Assembly (NCBI GenBank): GCA_964019135.1
Contig: OZ025260.1
Coordinates: forward strand, 24,298,254-24,362,253
DNA: 64,000 nt
Source: Arenicola marina
Lineage: Eukaryota > Annelida > Polychaeta > Arenicolidae
Reading direction: 5' to 3'
Below are positions 1 through 10,889 of this stretch, piece by piece. The notes below the pieces were generated by a model. It saw only the letters and a program-made list of their open reading frames with translations, ran no database searches and had not been told where the DNA came from. Every line of letters begins with the position of its first letter. Within the stretch, counting starts at the first letter, position 1. Position numbers and translations under genes: made by a program.

Positions 1-2889
1 CACAATGTCATGTTTTTACTGACTGACCCACACAATGTCATGTTTGTACTGACTGACCCACACAATGTCCTGTTTGTACTGACTGACCCACACAATGTCA
101 TGTTTGTACTGACTGACCCACACAATGTCATGTTTGTACTGACTGACTCACAATATCATGTTTATACTGACTGACCCACACTGTCATGTTTATGCTGACT
201 GACCCACACAATGTCATGTTTATAGTGTCTGACCCACAATGTCGTGTTTATACTGAGTGACCCACACATTTTCATGTTTGTAGTGAGTGACCCACACAAT
301 GTCATGTTTGTAGTGAGTGACCCACACAATGTCATGTTTGTAGTGAGTGACCCACACAATGTCATGTTTGTACTGACTGACTCACAATGTCATGTTTATT
401 CTGACTGACCCACACAATGTCATGTTAATACTGACTGACCCACACAATATCATGTTTATACTGACTGACCCACACTGTCATGTTTATACTGACTGACCCA
501 CACAATGTCATGTTTATACTGACTGACCCACACAATGTCATTTTTATACTGACTGACCCACACAATGTCATGTTTTCACTGACTGACCCACACAATGTCA
601 TTATTGTACTGACTGACCCACACAATGTCATGTTTGTACTGACTGACCCACACAATGTCATGTTTGTACTGACTGACTCACAATATTATGTTTATACTGA
701 CCCACACTGTCATGTTTATGCTGACTGACCCACACAATGTCATGTTTATAGTGTCTGACCCACAATGTCATGTTTATACTGAGTGACCCACACATTTTCA
801 TGTTTGTAGTGAGTGACCCACACAATGTCATGTTTGTAGTGAGTGACCCACACAATGTCTTGTTTGTACTGACTGACCCACACAACGTCATGTTTGTAGT
901 GAGTGACCCACACAATGTCATGTTTGTACTGACTGACTCACAATGTCATGTTTATACTGACTGACCCACACAATGTCATGTTTATACTGACTGACCCACA
1001 CAATGTCATGTTTGTACTGACTGACCCACACAATGTCATGTTTATACCGACTGACCCACACAATGTCATGTTTGTACTGACTGACCCACACAATGTCGTT
1101 TATACTGACTGACCCACACAATGTCATGTTTGTACTGACTGACCCACACAATGTCATGTTTATACTGACTGACCTACACAATGTCATGTTTATACTGACT
1201 AACCTACACAATGTCATGTTTGTACTGACTGACCTACACAATGTCATGTTTGCACTGACTGACCCACACAATGTCATGTTTATACTGACTGACCCACACA
1301 ATGTCATGTTTGTACTGACTCACAATGTCATGTTTATACTGACTGACTCACAATGTCATGTTTATACTGACTGACCCACACAATGTCCTGTTAATACTGA
1401 CTGACCCACACAATATCATGTTTATACTGACTGACCCACCCTGTCATGTTTATGCTGACTGACCCACACAATGTCATGTTTATACTGACTGACCCACACA
1501 ATGTCATGTTTATACTGACTGACCCACACAATGTCATGTTTTTACTGACTGACCCACACAATGTCATGTTTGTACTGACTGACCCACACAATGTCCTGTT
1601 TGTACTGACTGACCCACACAATGTCATGTTTGTACTGACTGACCCACACAATGTCATGTTTGTACTGACTGACTCACAATATCATGTTTATACTGACTGA
1701 CCCACACTGTCATGTTTATGCTGACTGACCCACACAATGTCATGTTTATAGTGTCTGACCCACAATGTCGTGTTTATACTGAGTGACCCACACATTTTCA
1801 TGTTTGTAGTGAGTGACCCACACAATGTCATGTTTGTAGTGAGTGACCCACACAATGTCATGTTTGTAGTGAGTGACCCACACAATGTCATGTTTGTACT
1901 GACTGACTCACAATGTCATGTTTATTCTGACTGACCCACACAATGTCATGTTAATACTGACTGACCCACACAATATCATGTTTATACTGACTGACCCACA
2001 CTGTCATGTTTATACTGACTGACCCACACAATGTCATGTTTATACTGACTGACCCACACAATGTCATTTTTATACTGACTGACCCACACAATGTCATGTT
2101 TTCACTGACTGACCCACACAATGTCATTATTGTACTGACTGACCCACACAATGTCATGTTTGTACTGACTGACCCACACAATGTCATGTTTGTACTGACT
2201 GACCCACACAATGTCATGTTTGTACTGACTGACTCACAATATCATGTTTATGCTGACTGACCCACACAATGTCATGTTTATAGTGTCTGACCCACAATGT
2301 CATGTTTATACTGAGTGACCCACACATTTTCATGTTTGTAGTGAGTGACCCACACAATGTCATGTTTGCAGTGAGTGACCCACACAATGTCATGTTTGTA
2401 CTGACTGACCCACACAACGTCATGTTTGTAGTGAGTGACCCACACAATGTCATGTTTGTACTGACTGACTCACAATGTCATGTTTATACTGACTGACCCA
2501 CACAATGTCATGTTTATACTGACTGACCCACACAATGTCATGTTTGTACTGACTGACCCACACAATGTCATGTTTATACCGACTGACCCACACAATGTCA
2601 TGTTTGTACTGACTGACCCACACAATGTCATGTTTATACTGACTGACCCACACAATGTCATGTTTGTACTGACTGACCCACACAATGTCATGTTTATACT
2701 GACTGACCTACACAATGTCATGTTTATACTGACTAACTTACACAATGTCATGTTTGTACTGACTGACCTACACAATGTCATGTTTGCACTGACTGACCCA
2801 CACAATGTCATGTTTGTACTGACTGACCCACACAATGTCCTGTTTGTACTGACTGACCCACACAATGTCATGTTTGTACTGACTGATCT
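1..2889. repeat. 30-bp minisatellite with a 1,526-bp higher-order repeat
   Basis: The unit is close to CACAATGTCATGTTTGTACT plus GACTGACCCA, about 96 copies, and the array is cut by the window start. The variant pattern repeats: 162-365 and 1688-1891 match base for base in translation, as do other segments at the same 1,526-bp offset. It ends at GATCTATACAAATCACAGG. Frames open on both strands are a by-product of the 30-bp period. Confidence 0.97.
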
Positions 2890-3218
2890 ATACAAATCAC
2901 AGGCCGGAAAGAAATGGCTGCAGACGTGAAACCCCGCATAAATAGATTTTAAACACATAATCAGGAATACACGATTTGGCCTTTTTTTTTTTTACACACT
3001 TTGGTTTCTGGACAGTTTCCAAAGTAGGGCTAATGACATGTGATGCATGATTATAGGAGTCTGTAGAGAGTTTTTTATTAGTTCCCCCATTTGCCGCTTG
3101 CCTTCTTTGGCGCGAGTTTCTTTGAACTTAGTCCCCCCAAAAGGCAAGTAATACAAAGACTTGAATGTATGTGAATATTACCGGAACCTGGTATAGATGT
3201 GTCGGGCACTTCGCTATG
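2890..3218. other. Unassigned sequence
   Basis: Single-copy looking, with a T run at about 2981-2992. No coding exon, RNA gene or repeat was recognised. Confidence 0.5.
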
Positions 3219-3460
3219 CGCGATAGCTCAGTGGGCTAGAGCGCTGGCATTGAGTGCTCTGGCCACCTGAGAGCCTAACGGCTCGTGGATCGGTGGTTCG
3301 AGCCCCGCTGCGGCCATGTCTGTGCGGTCGCAGGATAAAGATCCCATGTCTTTCTTCGTAAAGAGTAGGGGGTTACCCCCGGGGACATGGCTCCACTCTC
3401 CCTTCCTTCTCCTATTGACGCGAAAAGTGGTTAAAGCGTCCTGAATATGCAACCAACCTT
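3219..3460 (+). mobile_element. tRNA-derived SINE
   Basis: The head has a pol III A box (TAGCTCAGTGGG) and a B box (GGTTCGAGCCCC) about 60 bases on. The body contains CAGGATAAAGATCCC, a TCTTTCTTCG/AAAGAGTAG block, GGGGACATGGCTCC and a GTTAAAGCGTCCTGAATA end. Other copies are at 5005, 9998, 25909 and 58106. Confidence 0.85.
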
Positions 3461-3952
3461 CGCTATGCTACCTGCGGAACTCCTCGGAGCCGGGATAGTT
3501 TACCTATTTATTTCAGCGGGTCTCTAGAAGAGGCTCTGGTCTGTATGGGGCGGGCGGGGGCGGGGGCGGGGGCGGGGGCGGGGGGAGGGGATGGATCACT
3601 GGGTGATTAGACTGGTTTAGGATATAGTGTGATGGTGGGTAGTGAGAGGTGGTGGGGGTAGTGTTGTGTCTCAAAACCAGGCATTGGATTTTAATGCCCT
3701 GAACAGGCAATCGTACCCTACCCCCCCCCTCCCCCCCCCCCCTACCTACCTAGCCTACCCCCTCCCCCCTATACCCACCACAAGACACGCCTGCGAGGGA
3801 GTTCAGACCCCTTTGATAAGGCGGATTGGGGTTGTGTTGTTTTTTTTGTCCCCTGTATGTGTTAGTGGGCCCATCGCGACAGGCTGTTTGGGCGTCGGAC
3901 CTTGGGCCCCCACACTCACTGACCCTTCTCCCCTCCCCCCCTCCCCCCCCCG

Positions 3953-3994
<42 letters not shown>

Positions 3995-4446
3995 TGTGCC
4001 TGATCAGAAGGGTCATCATCCATACATTGTTTCTGACAGACAACTGAAGCACGTGCAGGACGCCGCCGCCGTCACCTCCCCGCCGCCGCCGTCACCTCCC
4101 CGCTGACGACATATGGCTAACTCCGGCATGTCGCGGACTCATGTTTGACCTGCTTCTTTTGTAGACCAACTCACCCCGGCATACTCACGACTCTCGAGCG
4201 AGCGGCTATTAATGAGAAATGTCCTTTACGGCTTGCGTCGGTGTCACCCGGTGCGCGGCGCAAAAGTCGGCCACTTTCACTTCATAATTATTATCCCCGG
4301 AAGAATAATGTCGCGTATTACCGATCGGGGTTTGCTGGTATAACACGCTGATGGTACGGACGTGCGAATATCCAATTGATAATTTGATATTGGTGTTTTA
4401 TTTTATTTTTATTTTAAACATACGTCCAGCCAGGTCTGGATCCAGA
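3461..4446. other. Low-complexity spacer
   Basis: Holds a (GGGCGG)n-like run at about 3545-3590, C-rich stretches near 3720-3770 and 3925-3955, a CT dinucleotide run at about 3957-3993, and a duplicated CCGCCGCCGTCACCTCCCC near 4060-4102. No exon recognised. Confidence 0.6.
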
Positions 4447-5010
4447 AGCCGACTCTCCGGGGCCGCCCTGATAGCTCAGGTGGCCAGACTCTCCGGGGCC
4501 GCCCTAATAGCTCAGGTGGCCAGACTCTCCGTGGCCGCCCTGATAGCTCAGGTGGCCAGACTCTCCGGGGCCGCCCTAATAGCTCAGGTGGCCAGACTCT
4601 CCGTGGCCGCCCTGATAGCTCAGGTGGCCAGGCTCGCCCTGAAAGCTCAGGTGGCCAGACTCGCCGGGGCCGCCCTGATAGCTCAGGTGGCCAGGCTCGC
4701 CGGGGCCGCCCTGATTGCTCAGGTGGCCAGACTCTTCGGGGCCGCCCTGATAGCTCAGGTGGCCAGACTCTCCGGGGCCGCCCTGATTGCTCAGGTGGCC
4801 AGACTCTCCGGGGCCACCCTGATAGCTCAGGTGGCCAGACTCTTCGGGGCCGCCCTGATTGCTCAGGTGGCCAGACTCTCCGGGGCCACCCTGATAGCTC
4901 AGGTGACCAGACTCGCCGAGGCCGCCCTGATTGCTCAGGTGGCCAGACTTTCCAGGGCCGCCTGATTGCTCAGCTGGCAAGACTCTCCGGGGCCGCCCTG
5001 ATAGCTCCGG
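4447..5010. repeat. 34-bp minisatellite derived from a SINE A box
   Basis: The unit contains GCCCTGATAGCTCAGGTGGC and CAGACTCTCCGGGG; about 16 copies. Each carries TAGCTCAGGTGG, a fit to the pol III A box. The last unit runs without a break into the SINE at 5005. Confidence 0.92.
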
Positions 5011-5232
5011 TGGCCAGAGCGCTGGCATTCAACGCTCTGGCCGCCTGAGAGCCTAACGGCACATGGATCGGTCGTTCGAGCCCTGCTGTGGCCATGTATG
5101 TGTGGTCGCAAGATAAAGAGCCCATGTCCTTCTTCGCAAACAGTAGGGGGTACGTTCCCCGGGGACATGGCTCCACTCTTCCCTTCCTTCTCCCATTGAC
5201 GCGATATGACCCAAGTGTCCTACATATATATA
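5005..5232 (+). mobile_element. tRNA-derived SINE fused to the 34-bp array
   Basis: Same family as 3219-3460. The head's A box is the final unit of the preceding array. The body has GTCGTTCGAGCCCTGC, AAGATAAAGAGCCC and GGGGACATGGCTCC. The end is truncated into TATATATATA. Confidence 0.8.
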
Positions 5233-6904
5233 TACCACCAACCAACCAATTGTATTGTGAATAAACTGATGAAGGTCGGAGTGAGAGAGTAGGTTCACCG
5301 CCTCCCCCCCCCCCCCCCCCACCCCACACACACACTCAAATACAAATGCACACATCCATATGTCTGCTGGGCGCTGATGGCTATGCAGATACGTGTTACA
5401 TTGGCATATGGTGTGTATCCAAAGAATGGTGAGGTCTTTTGGTTTTTACCTTGGTCGTAAGCGGTCTATGGATCATACCCCCCCTCCCCACCCCCCCCCC
5501 CCCCACCCCACCAATCCCTCCTAGTGCCATCACCCTTCCCCCCAGCTGCATCGATCAGCCCCCACTTCGTGCAGCGCGTAGAACCCCATTCCACGCACCT
5601 GACCCTGTACAAAACGCGCCAGTCAGTCTGTCTGAGCCTAGAGGTGATGATACCCGGCCAGGGGAACCAGGCATCAGGCAGGCCGCTAACTGTACCGACT
5701 GCACTTGTATGTATGCCGTAGAGGAAATCCGGACTGCCTACCACATGGGTTTGTGGAAGTACCTGGTTGAATCAACTCGCCCTCAGACAGACAGGTAGTC
5801 GGCTTAAACATAATTTTATTAAGGCAATTGGAAATCAGGCAAAGCCTATAACAAATTCATCTTGCAGACAGGTAGTTAATTACCAGCTTGTCACTCCGCA
5901 TCTCATGGCAGTGCTTACAACATATATCGACCACCCCCCCAGGCCATTACATACCAGCCTGAAGTTTTCGCCGTCGTTTCCCCCATAGAAGGATATGCTT
6001 TCAGACGTGACAATGATTAAGCTGGTGCAAAGCTTGTAGCATTTCTGGTCCCAGGCCCGAATAGACGGCGACAAGTTCATTACCCGCGGGTTTCCAACCG
6101 GCGACCCTTCGCATCCAGGGTGAACACCTAGCGCATTAGACCAAAGGGAGCTTCCCATTTGGCCCGAGGCTCTTGATGTCTTTTATCCCCCGGGTCTAGG
6201 CCAAGATTTTACACTCATGATGCTCTCGTCAGATAACTAAACCAAGACGTGGGCCCCTTATTCCACTTGGCCGAATTATTAGTCCTCCAAAGGTCTGGTT
6301 GTTGTTTCCTTCGCCTTCACTCCCTTAATTAAGTGTTGTGATCCTGGCATGACGACTGCTGTGTCAGTGGCTTCGATCTGTTGTTATTTACTCCGTCTCA
6401 GAAGGATGTAGACACACCTCCCTCAAATAAAACCTCGTCTGACTATGGTAAGCGATACCATGTTCAGGGCGCCACCGCGGGGTGCTGTATGTAATTCCAA
6501 CGAGCTTATAGAGCGTCGCTAACGGCTTTTCTACTCTCCGTGGTCGTGTAGCTAATAAAAACTGTAGCAATATGTTCTGTTACTGGTATGACTTGTCACG
6601 TGGGGTGTAGCACACATACACATGTATCTATGTATATTATATATATATAAATACGTAACAATTGAATACTAAAATAAGCTTGATTGGGAAATTAGCTTAT
6701 GATTATGAGCCATATTTCTCCAATAATATGTTTTTGATTCCCTGCGTCCGTCCCGCTCCACAACCCCCCACCCCCCCCCCCCCCCCTGCTCCCCCCACTC
6801 CCCACCTGTGCCGCCGCCCCTGTCTCCCTCTTTCCCTGCGTCCCCCTCCCTGCCCCCCTTCTACCCCTGCCCCTCCTCCTATCTCACTCCTCCGGAGTGT
6901 AGCG
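5233..6904. other. Unassigned upstream region, with a tRNA-like stretch
   Basis: Contains C or G homopolymers near 5305-5325, 5478-5510 and 6765-6786. About 6045-6150 (minus) resembles a degenerate tRNA or SINE head, with a D-arm-like TTTGGTCTAATGCGC and a T-arm-like CCGGTTGGAAACC. A missing 5' exon of the bHLH-PAS gene could lie here but none was recognised. Confidence 0.4.
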
Positions 6905-8400
6905 ATGTGGCGCCTACTCGGCGTCCTGTCGCCTTGACGATGGCTTGGCCCTGGGCGTCCTGTCGCCTTGGCGGTGGCTTGGCCCTGGACGTCCTGTCGC
7001 CTTGGCGGTGGCTTGGCCCTGGGCGTCCTGTCGCCTTGACGATGGCTTGGCCCTGGGCGTCCTGTCGCCTTGGCGGTGGCTTGGCCCTGGGCGTCCTGTC
7101 GCCTTGACGATGGCTTGGCCCTGGGCGTCCTGTCGCCTTGGCGGTGGCTTGGCCCTAGGCGTCCTGTCGCCTTGGCGGTGGCTTGGCCCTGGTCGTCCTG
7201 TCGCCTTGACGATGGCTTGGCCCTGGGCGTCCTGTCGCCTTGACGATGGCTTGGCCCTGGGCGTTTTGTCGCCTTGACGATGGCTTGGCCCTGGGCGTTC
7301 TGTCGCCTTGACGGTGGCTTGGCCCTGGGCGTCCTGTCGCATTGACGATGGCTTGGCCTTGGGCGTCCTGTCGCCTTGAAGATGGCTTGGCCTTGGGCGT
7401 CCTGTCGCCCTGACGATGCCTTGGGCCTGGGCTTCCTAACGCCTTGCCGATGGCTTGGCCCTGGGCATCCTGTCGCCTTGAAGATGGCTTGGCCTTGGGC
7501 GTCCTGTCGCCTTGAAGATGGCTTGGCCCTGGGCGTCCTGTCGCCTTGAAGATGGCTTGGGCCTGGGCGTTCTGTCGCCTTGAAGATGGCTTGGGCCTGG
7601 GCGTTCTGTCGCCTTGAAGATGGCTTGGGCCTGGGCGTTCTGTCGCCTTGAAGATGGCTTGGGCCTGGGCGTTCTGTCGCCTTGACGATGGCTTGGGCCT
7701 GGGCGTCCTGTCGCCTTAACGATGGCTTGGGCCTGGGCGTCCTGTCGCCTTGACGATGGCTTGGCTCTGAGCGTTCTGTCGCCTTGACGATGGCTTGGCC
7801 CTGGGCGTCCTGTCGCCTTGAAGATGGCTTGGCCCTGGGCGTCCTGTCGCCTTGGAGATGGCTTGGGCCTGGGCGTTCTGTCGCCTTGACGATGGCTTGG
7901 CCCGGGGCGTCCTGTGGCCTTGACGATGGCTTGGCCATGGGCGTTCTGTCGCCTTAAAGATGGCTTGGGCCTGGGCGTTCTGTCGCCTTGAAGATGGCTT
8001 GGGCCTGGGCGTTCTGTCGCCTTGAAGATGGCTTGGGCCTGGGCGTTCTGTCGCCTTGAAGATGGCTTGGCCCTGGGCGCCCTGTCGCCTTGGAGATGGC
8101 TTGGGCCTGGGCGTTCTGTCGCCTTGACGATGGCTTGGCCCTGGGCGTCCTGTTGCCTTGACGATGGCTTGGCCCGGGGGCGTCCTGTGGCCTTGACGAT
8201 GGCTTGGCCATGGGCGTCCTGTCGCCTTGAAGATGGCTTTGCCCTGGGCAAGGCGACAGGACGCACAGGGCCAAGCCATCTTCAAGGCGACAAAACGCCC
8301 AGGCCAAAGTCATCGTCAAGGCGACCCAACGCCTAGGCTTGGCCCTGGGCGTCCTGTCGCCTTGACGATGGCTTGGTTCTGGGCGTTCTGTCGTCTTGAC
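6905..8400. repeat. 34-bp minisatellite with an inverted block
   Basis: The unit is GGCGTCCTGTCGCCTTGACG plus ATGGCTTGGCCCTG; about 43 copies. Between about 8249 and 8335 the units are inverted (GGCGACAGGACG then CAAGCCATC), after which direct orientation resumes. Open frames of over 400 codons here are array artefacts. Confidence 0.95.
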
Positions 8401-8800
8401 GTTCTTGCTGGCCCTTGGCGGTTCTTGGCGTTGCTTGTCGGTCCTTGCTGGCCCTTGGCGGTTCTTGGCTTTGCTTGTCGGTCCTTGCTGGCCCTTGGCG
8501 GTTCTTGGCGGTGCTTGTCGGTCCTTGCCTGCCCTTGGCGGTTTTTGCCGGCCCTTTGCGGTTCTTACCGGCCCTTGGCATCCGTGGCGGTCCTGGGCCG
8601 TCCTTGCCGACCCTTGGCGGTTTTTGCCGGCCCTTGGCATCCGTGGTGGTCCTTGCCGGCCCTTGGCGGTCCTTGCTTGCCCTTGGCGTTCCTCGCCGGC
8701 CCTTGGCATACGTGGCGGTCCTTGGCGGCCCTTGGCGGCTCTTCTCGGGCCGTGGTGTCCGGGCCGTGGCGGTCCGTGCCCAGTCCAGCGGTGGCCGAAT
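8401..8800. repeat. Degenerate GC-rich array
   Basis: Irregular repeats of CTTGGCGGTTCTTGGC and GTCCTTGCTGGCC, following directly from the 34-bp array. The periods vary, so no single unit is given. Confidence 0.8.
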
Positions 8801-9997
8801 CTGGTCACCCTCGGCGTGCCTTGACGACTGACGATGACGCATAGTGGAGATAATTTATGTCAGCGACACTGATACGGCGGGGGCCAGCCAAGATTCCAGG
8901 CCTCCCGTCTTTTTATATCCTTCATCATTGGCTGGTCCCCAGTATCTGCGTGTGTGGCGGTACATGACGCGAGACACGCTCGCTCGTATTAACCCGACCA
9001 GTCGTGCCCACCACAAAACTGTACTCAGGCCTAGTTGTCCCCTCCTCCCTCGCCCAGGCCCTGCACCGTATCGAAAAGCCAGGAAAAAACATAATCCCAT
9101 AGCATAGACCTAGCAGGAAGACATGATAATACTCTACTATCAACATGTAGAGCAAGAACACCCATACCAAGCCCTCTCCCACTTATACACCCAGCAAGAG
9201 AAACATACCCCCCCCCCCCCAACTTATACCAAAAACAACCAGACCATCATACAGCTAACATTCATACCCCCTATCATACACCTAACCCAAACATCCCGCA
9301 TCCCCCTATTCTTCACGTAACACGAACAACCATACCTCAACCACCCCCATATAATAGTTCTAACAGAACAGCCCCCCCTCCACCCCCCCTCCCCCACCCC
9401 CGAGCTGCTTCCTTCGCCTCCACTGAGCATGCTGGGCTGTGGCTGCAGCGCTGCTCCGTTCTGCCGCTCCGTTCTGCCGGGCCTCCCGTGTCTGCCGCCC
9501 TCTGCGCTGTGTCCCACACCAGCACCTGTACTTGAAGTCTGCACTTCGGTCCACATTCATCCGTATTTTTTTTTTTTACGCCATCTGCGGTTTGAATGTT
9601 TTAATTCCCCGTTACTGATGCATGGTAGGTGTGATTGGAGTCACAGGGGGGGGGGGGGGGGCATGGACCGGCAGGCTAGCTGCCCGTTATATCCGGGAAC
9701 TGTTACGTACGTATAGATATTTTGTGGCTAAGAGGGCGATGTAAACTGGGCTGTCGCGCCGGCCCCCAGACCAATCCGTCCTGATGTGGGCCATGTTTCA
9801 CCCGGCGCCAGTTCAGTGGGGGGGGGGGGGGGGGGGGAGTTGGCGGGGGGTGGGGGGGCGGGGGGGTGGCGCTATTTTTTCATATATATTTGTACACCGG
9901 ATATACTGCTCGTTTGTTATATAATATTTTAGCTTTGATATGTAAGAATTTAGCCTGATAGGCTCCGATTTACACTTTCATACATAAAAGGAGCATG
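8801..9997. other. Unassigned spacer with homopolymer runs
   Basis: No exon recognised. G runs at about 9648-9662 and 9818-9870 contain many GGG blocks that could form G-quadruplexes, and a C run lies at about 9210-9221. Confidence 0.5.
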
Positions 9998-10170
9998 CTA
10001 AAAGCCCTGCTGCGGCCATGTCTGTGTGGTCGCAGGATAAAGATCCCATGTCTTTCTTCGTAAAGAGTAGAGGATTGCCCCCGGGGACATGGCTCTACTC
10101 TCCCTCCCTTCTCCCATTGACTCGATATGACCAAAAGTGGTTAAAGCGTCCTGAATAACCAACTAACCAA
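9998..10170 (+). mobile_element. 5'-truncated SINE
   Basis: Starts at the B-box end (GCCCTGCTGCGGCC) and has the full body, CAGGATAAAGATCCC to GTTAAAGCGTCCTGAATA. The tRNA-like head with its A box is missing. Confidence 0.75.
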
Positions 10171-10254
10171 CCCACCGATTGGTCTGCCGCTCAACCGGCC
10201 AACCAACCAGTATGCTACAAGGAGCATACTATGTATGGAGGTAGCGTTATTGTA

Positions 10255-10460
10255 TAGTGTGCTCAGCTAAGCCGTCCCGAGCGGCCAGTGCATGGTTCGA
10301 ACCCCACCTGACCGGTGCAAGATGTCTGTGCAGGGTGAATATCCCATGTGTTTCTTCGCAAGCGGGCCCGGAGACCCGGCCCCTCTTGTTCCTCTACTCC
10401 CATTGTCGCGATATGACCTACAGAGGTTACAGCGTCGTACAGCCGACCAGCATAAATAAA
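10255..10460 (+). mobile_element. Divergent SINE with shared core
   Basis: Has ATGGTTCGAACCCC (B box), then GTGCAGGGTGAATATCCCAT, TGTTTCTTCGCAAG and a TCGCGATATGACC end. It is clearly related to the family at 3219 but diverged through the body. Confidence 0.6.
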
Positions 10461-10731
10461 ACATTCATGTACACAACAAGTGCAATGTTCGAAATTCCAA
10501 CATGTCGTTTTAATTGTTTTGTCAAGAAAAACAAACATTTTATTTGGTGTCCTGTTGTAATAAAGTTACATACAGACAGGCAGATGTTTAGTATCTGGTA
10601 TTATGTTTATCGTGTCAGCAGCCACATGCTATGTTGTATCTATTTATTTACATCGAGACATCTCTGTTTTACATATATATATATATATATATATAACGGT
10701 ATATAACATATCTTCGGTAATCTCGCCTCAG

Positions 10732-10889
10732 ATTAAACCGCAACGAGAGCGAGAAGATGCGGCGAGACCGGCTGAACGCCTTCATGGCCGAGCTGGCCAA
10801 GATGGTTCCTTTCGTGATGTCGTCCAGCCGTAAGCTGGACAAGGCCAGCGTGCTGCGGCTGGCGGTCGCCTACCTCCGCATCTACCAGG
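10732..10889 (+). CDS. bHLH-PAS exon: basic helix-loop-helix
   Basis: Acceptor CTCAG at 10727-10731, donor G/GTGAGC after 10889. Encodes NRNESEKMRRDRLNAF (basic region and helix 1), a loop with SSSRKLDK, then helix 2 ASVLRLAVAYLRIYQ. The basic residues E, RR and R at the DNA-contact positions are present, as expected for E-box binding. It ends in phase 1, and its G joins AT of the next exon to give Asp. Confidence 0.9.

Noticed and set aside
3219..3320. Functional tRNA gene
   Set aside because: A and B boxes are present, but the cloverleaf does not fold convincingly and the sequence continues into a SINE body found in several copies.
6703..8808. Minus ORFs of 276-411 codons rich in Arg, Pro and Gln
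   Set aside because: Products of a 34-bp minisatellite, present in three overlapping frames.
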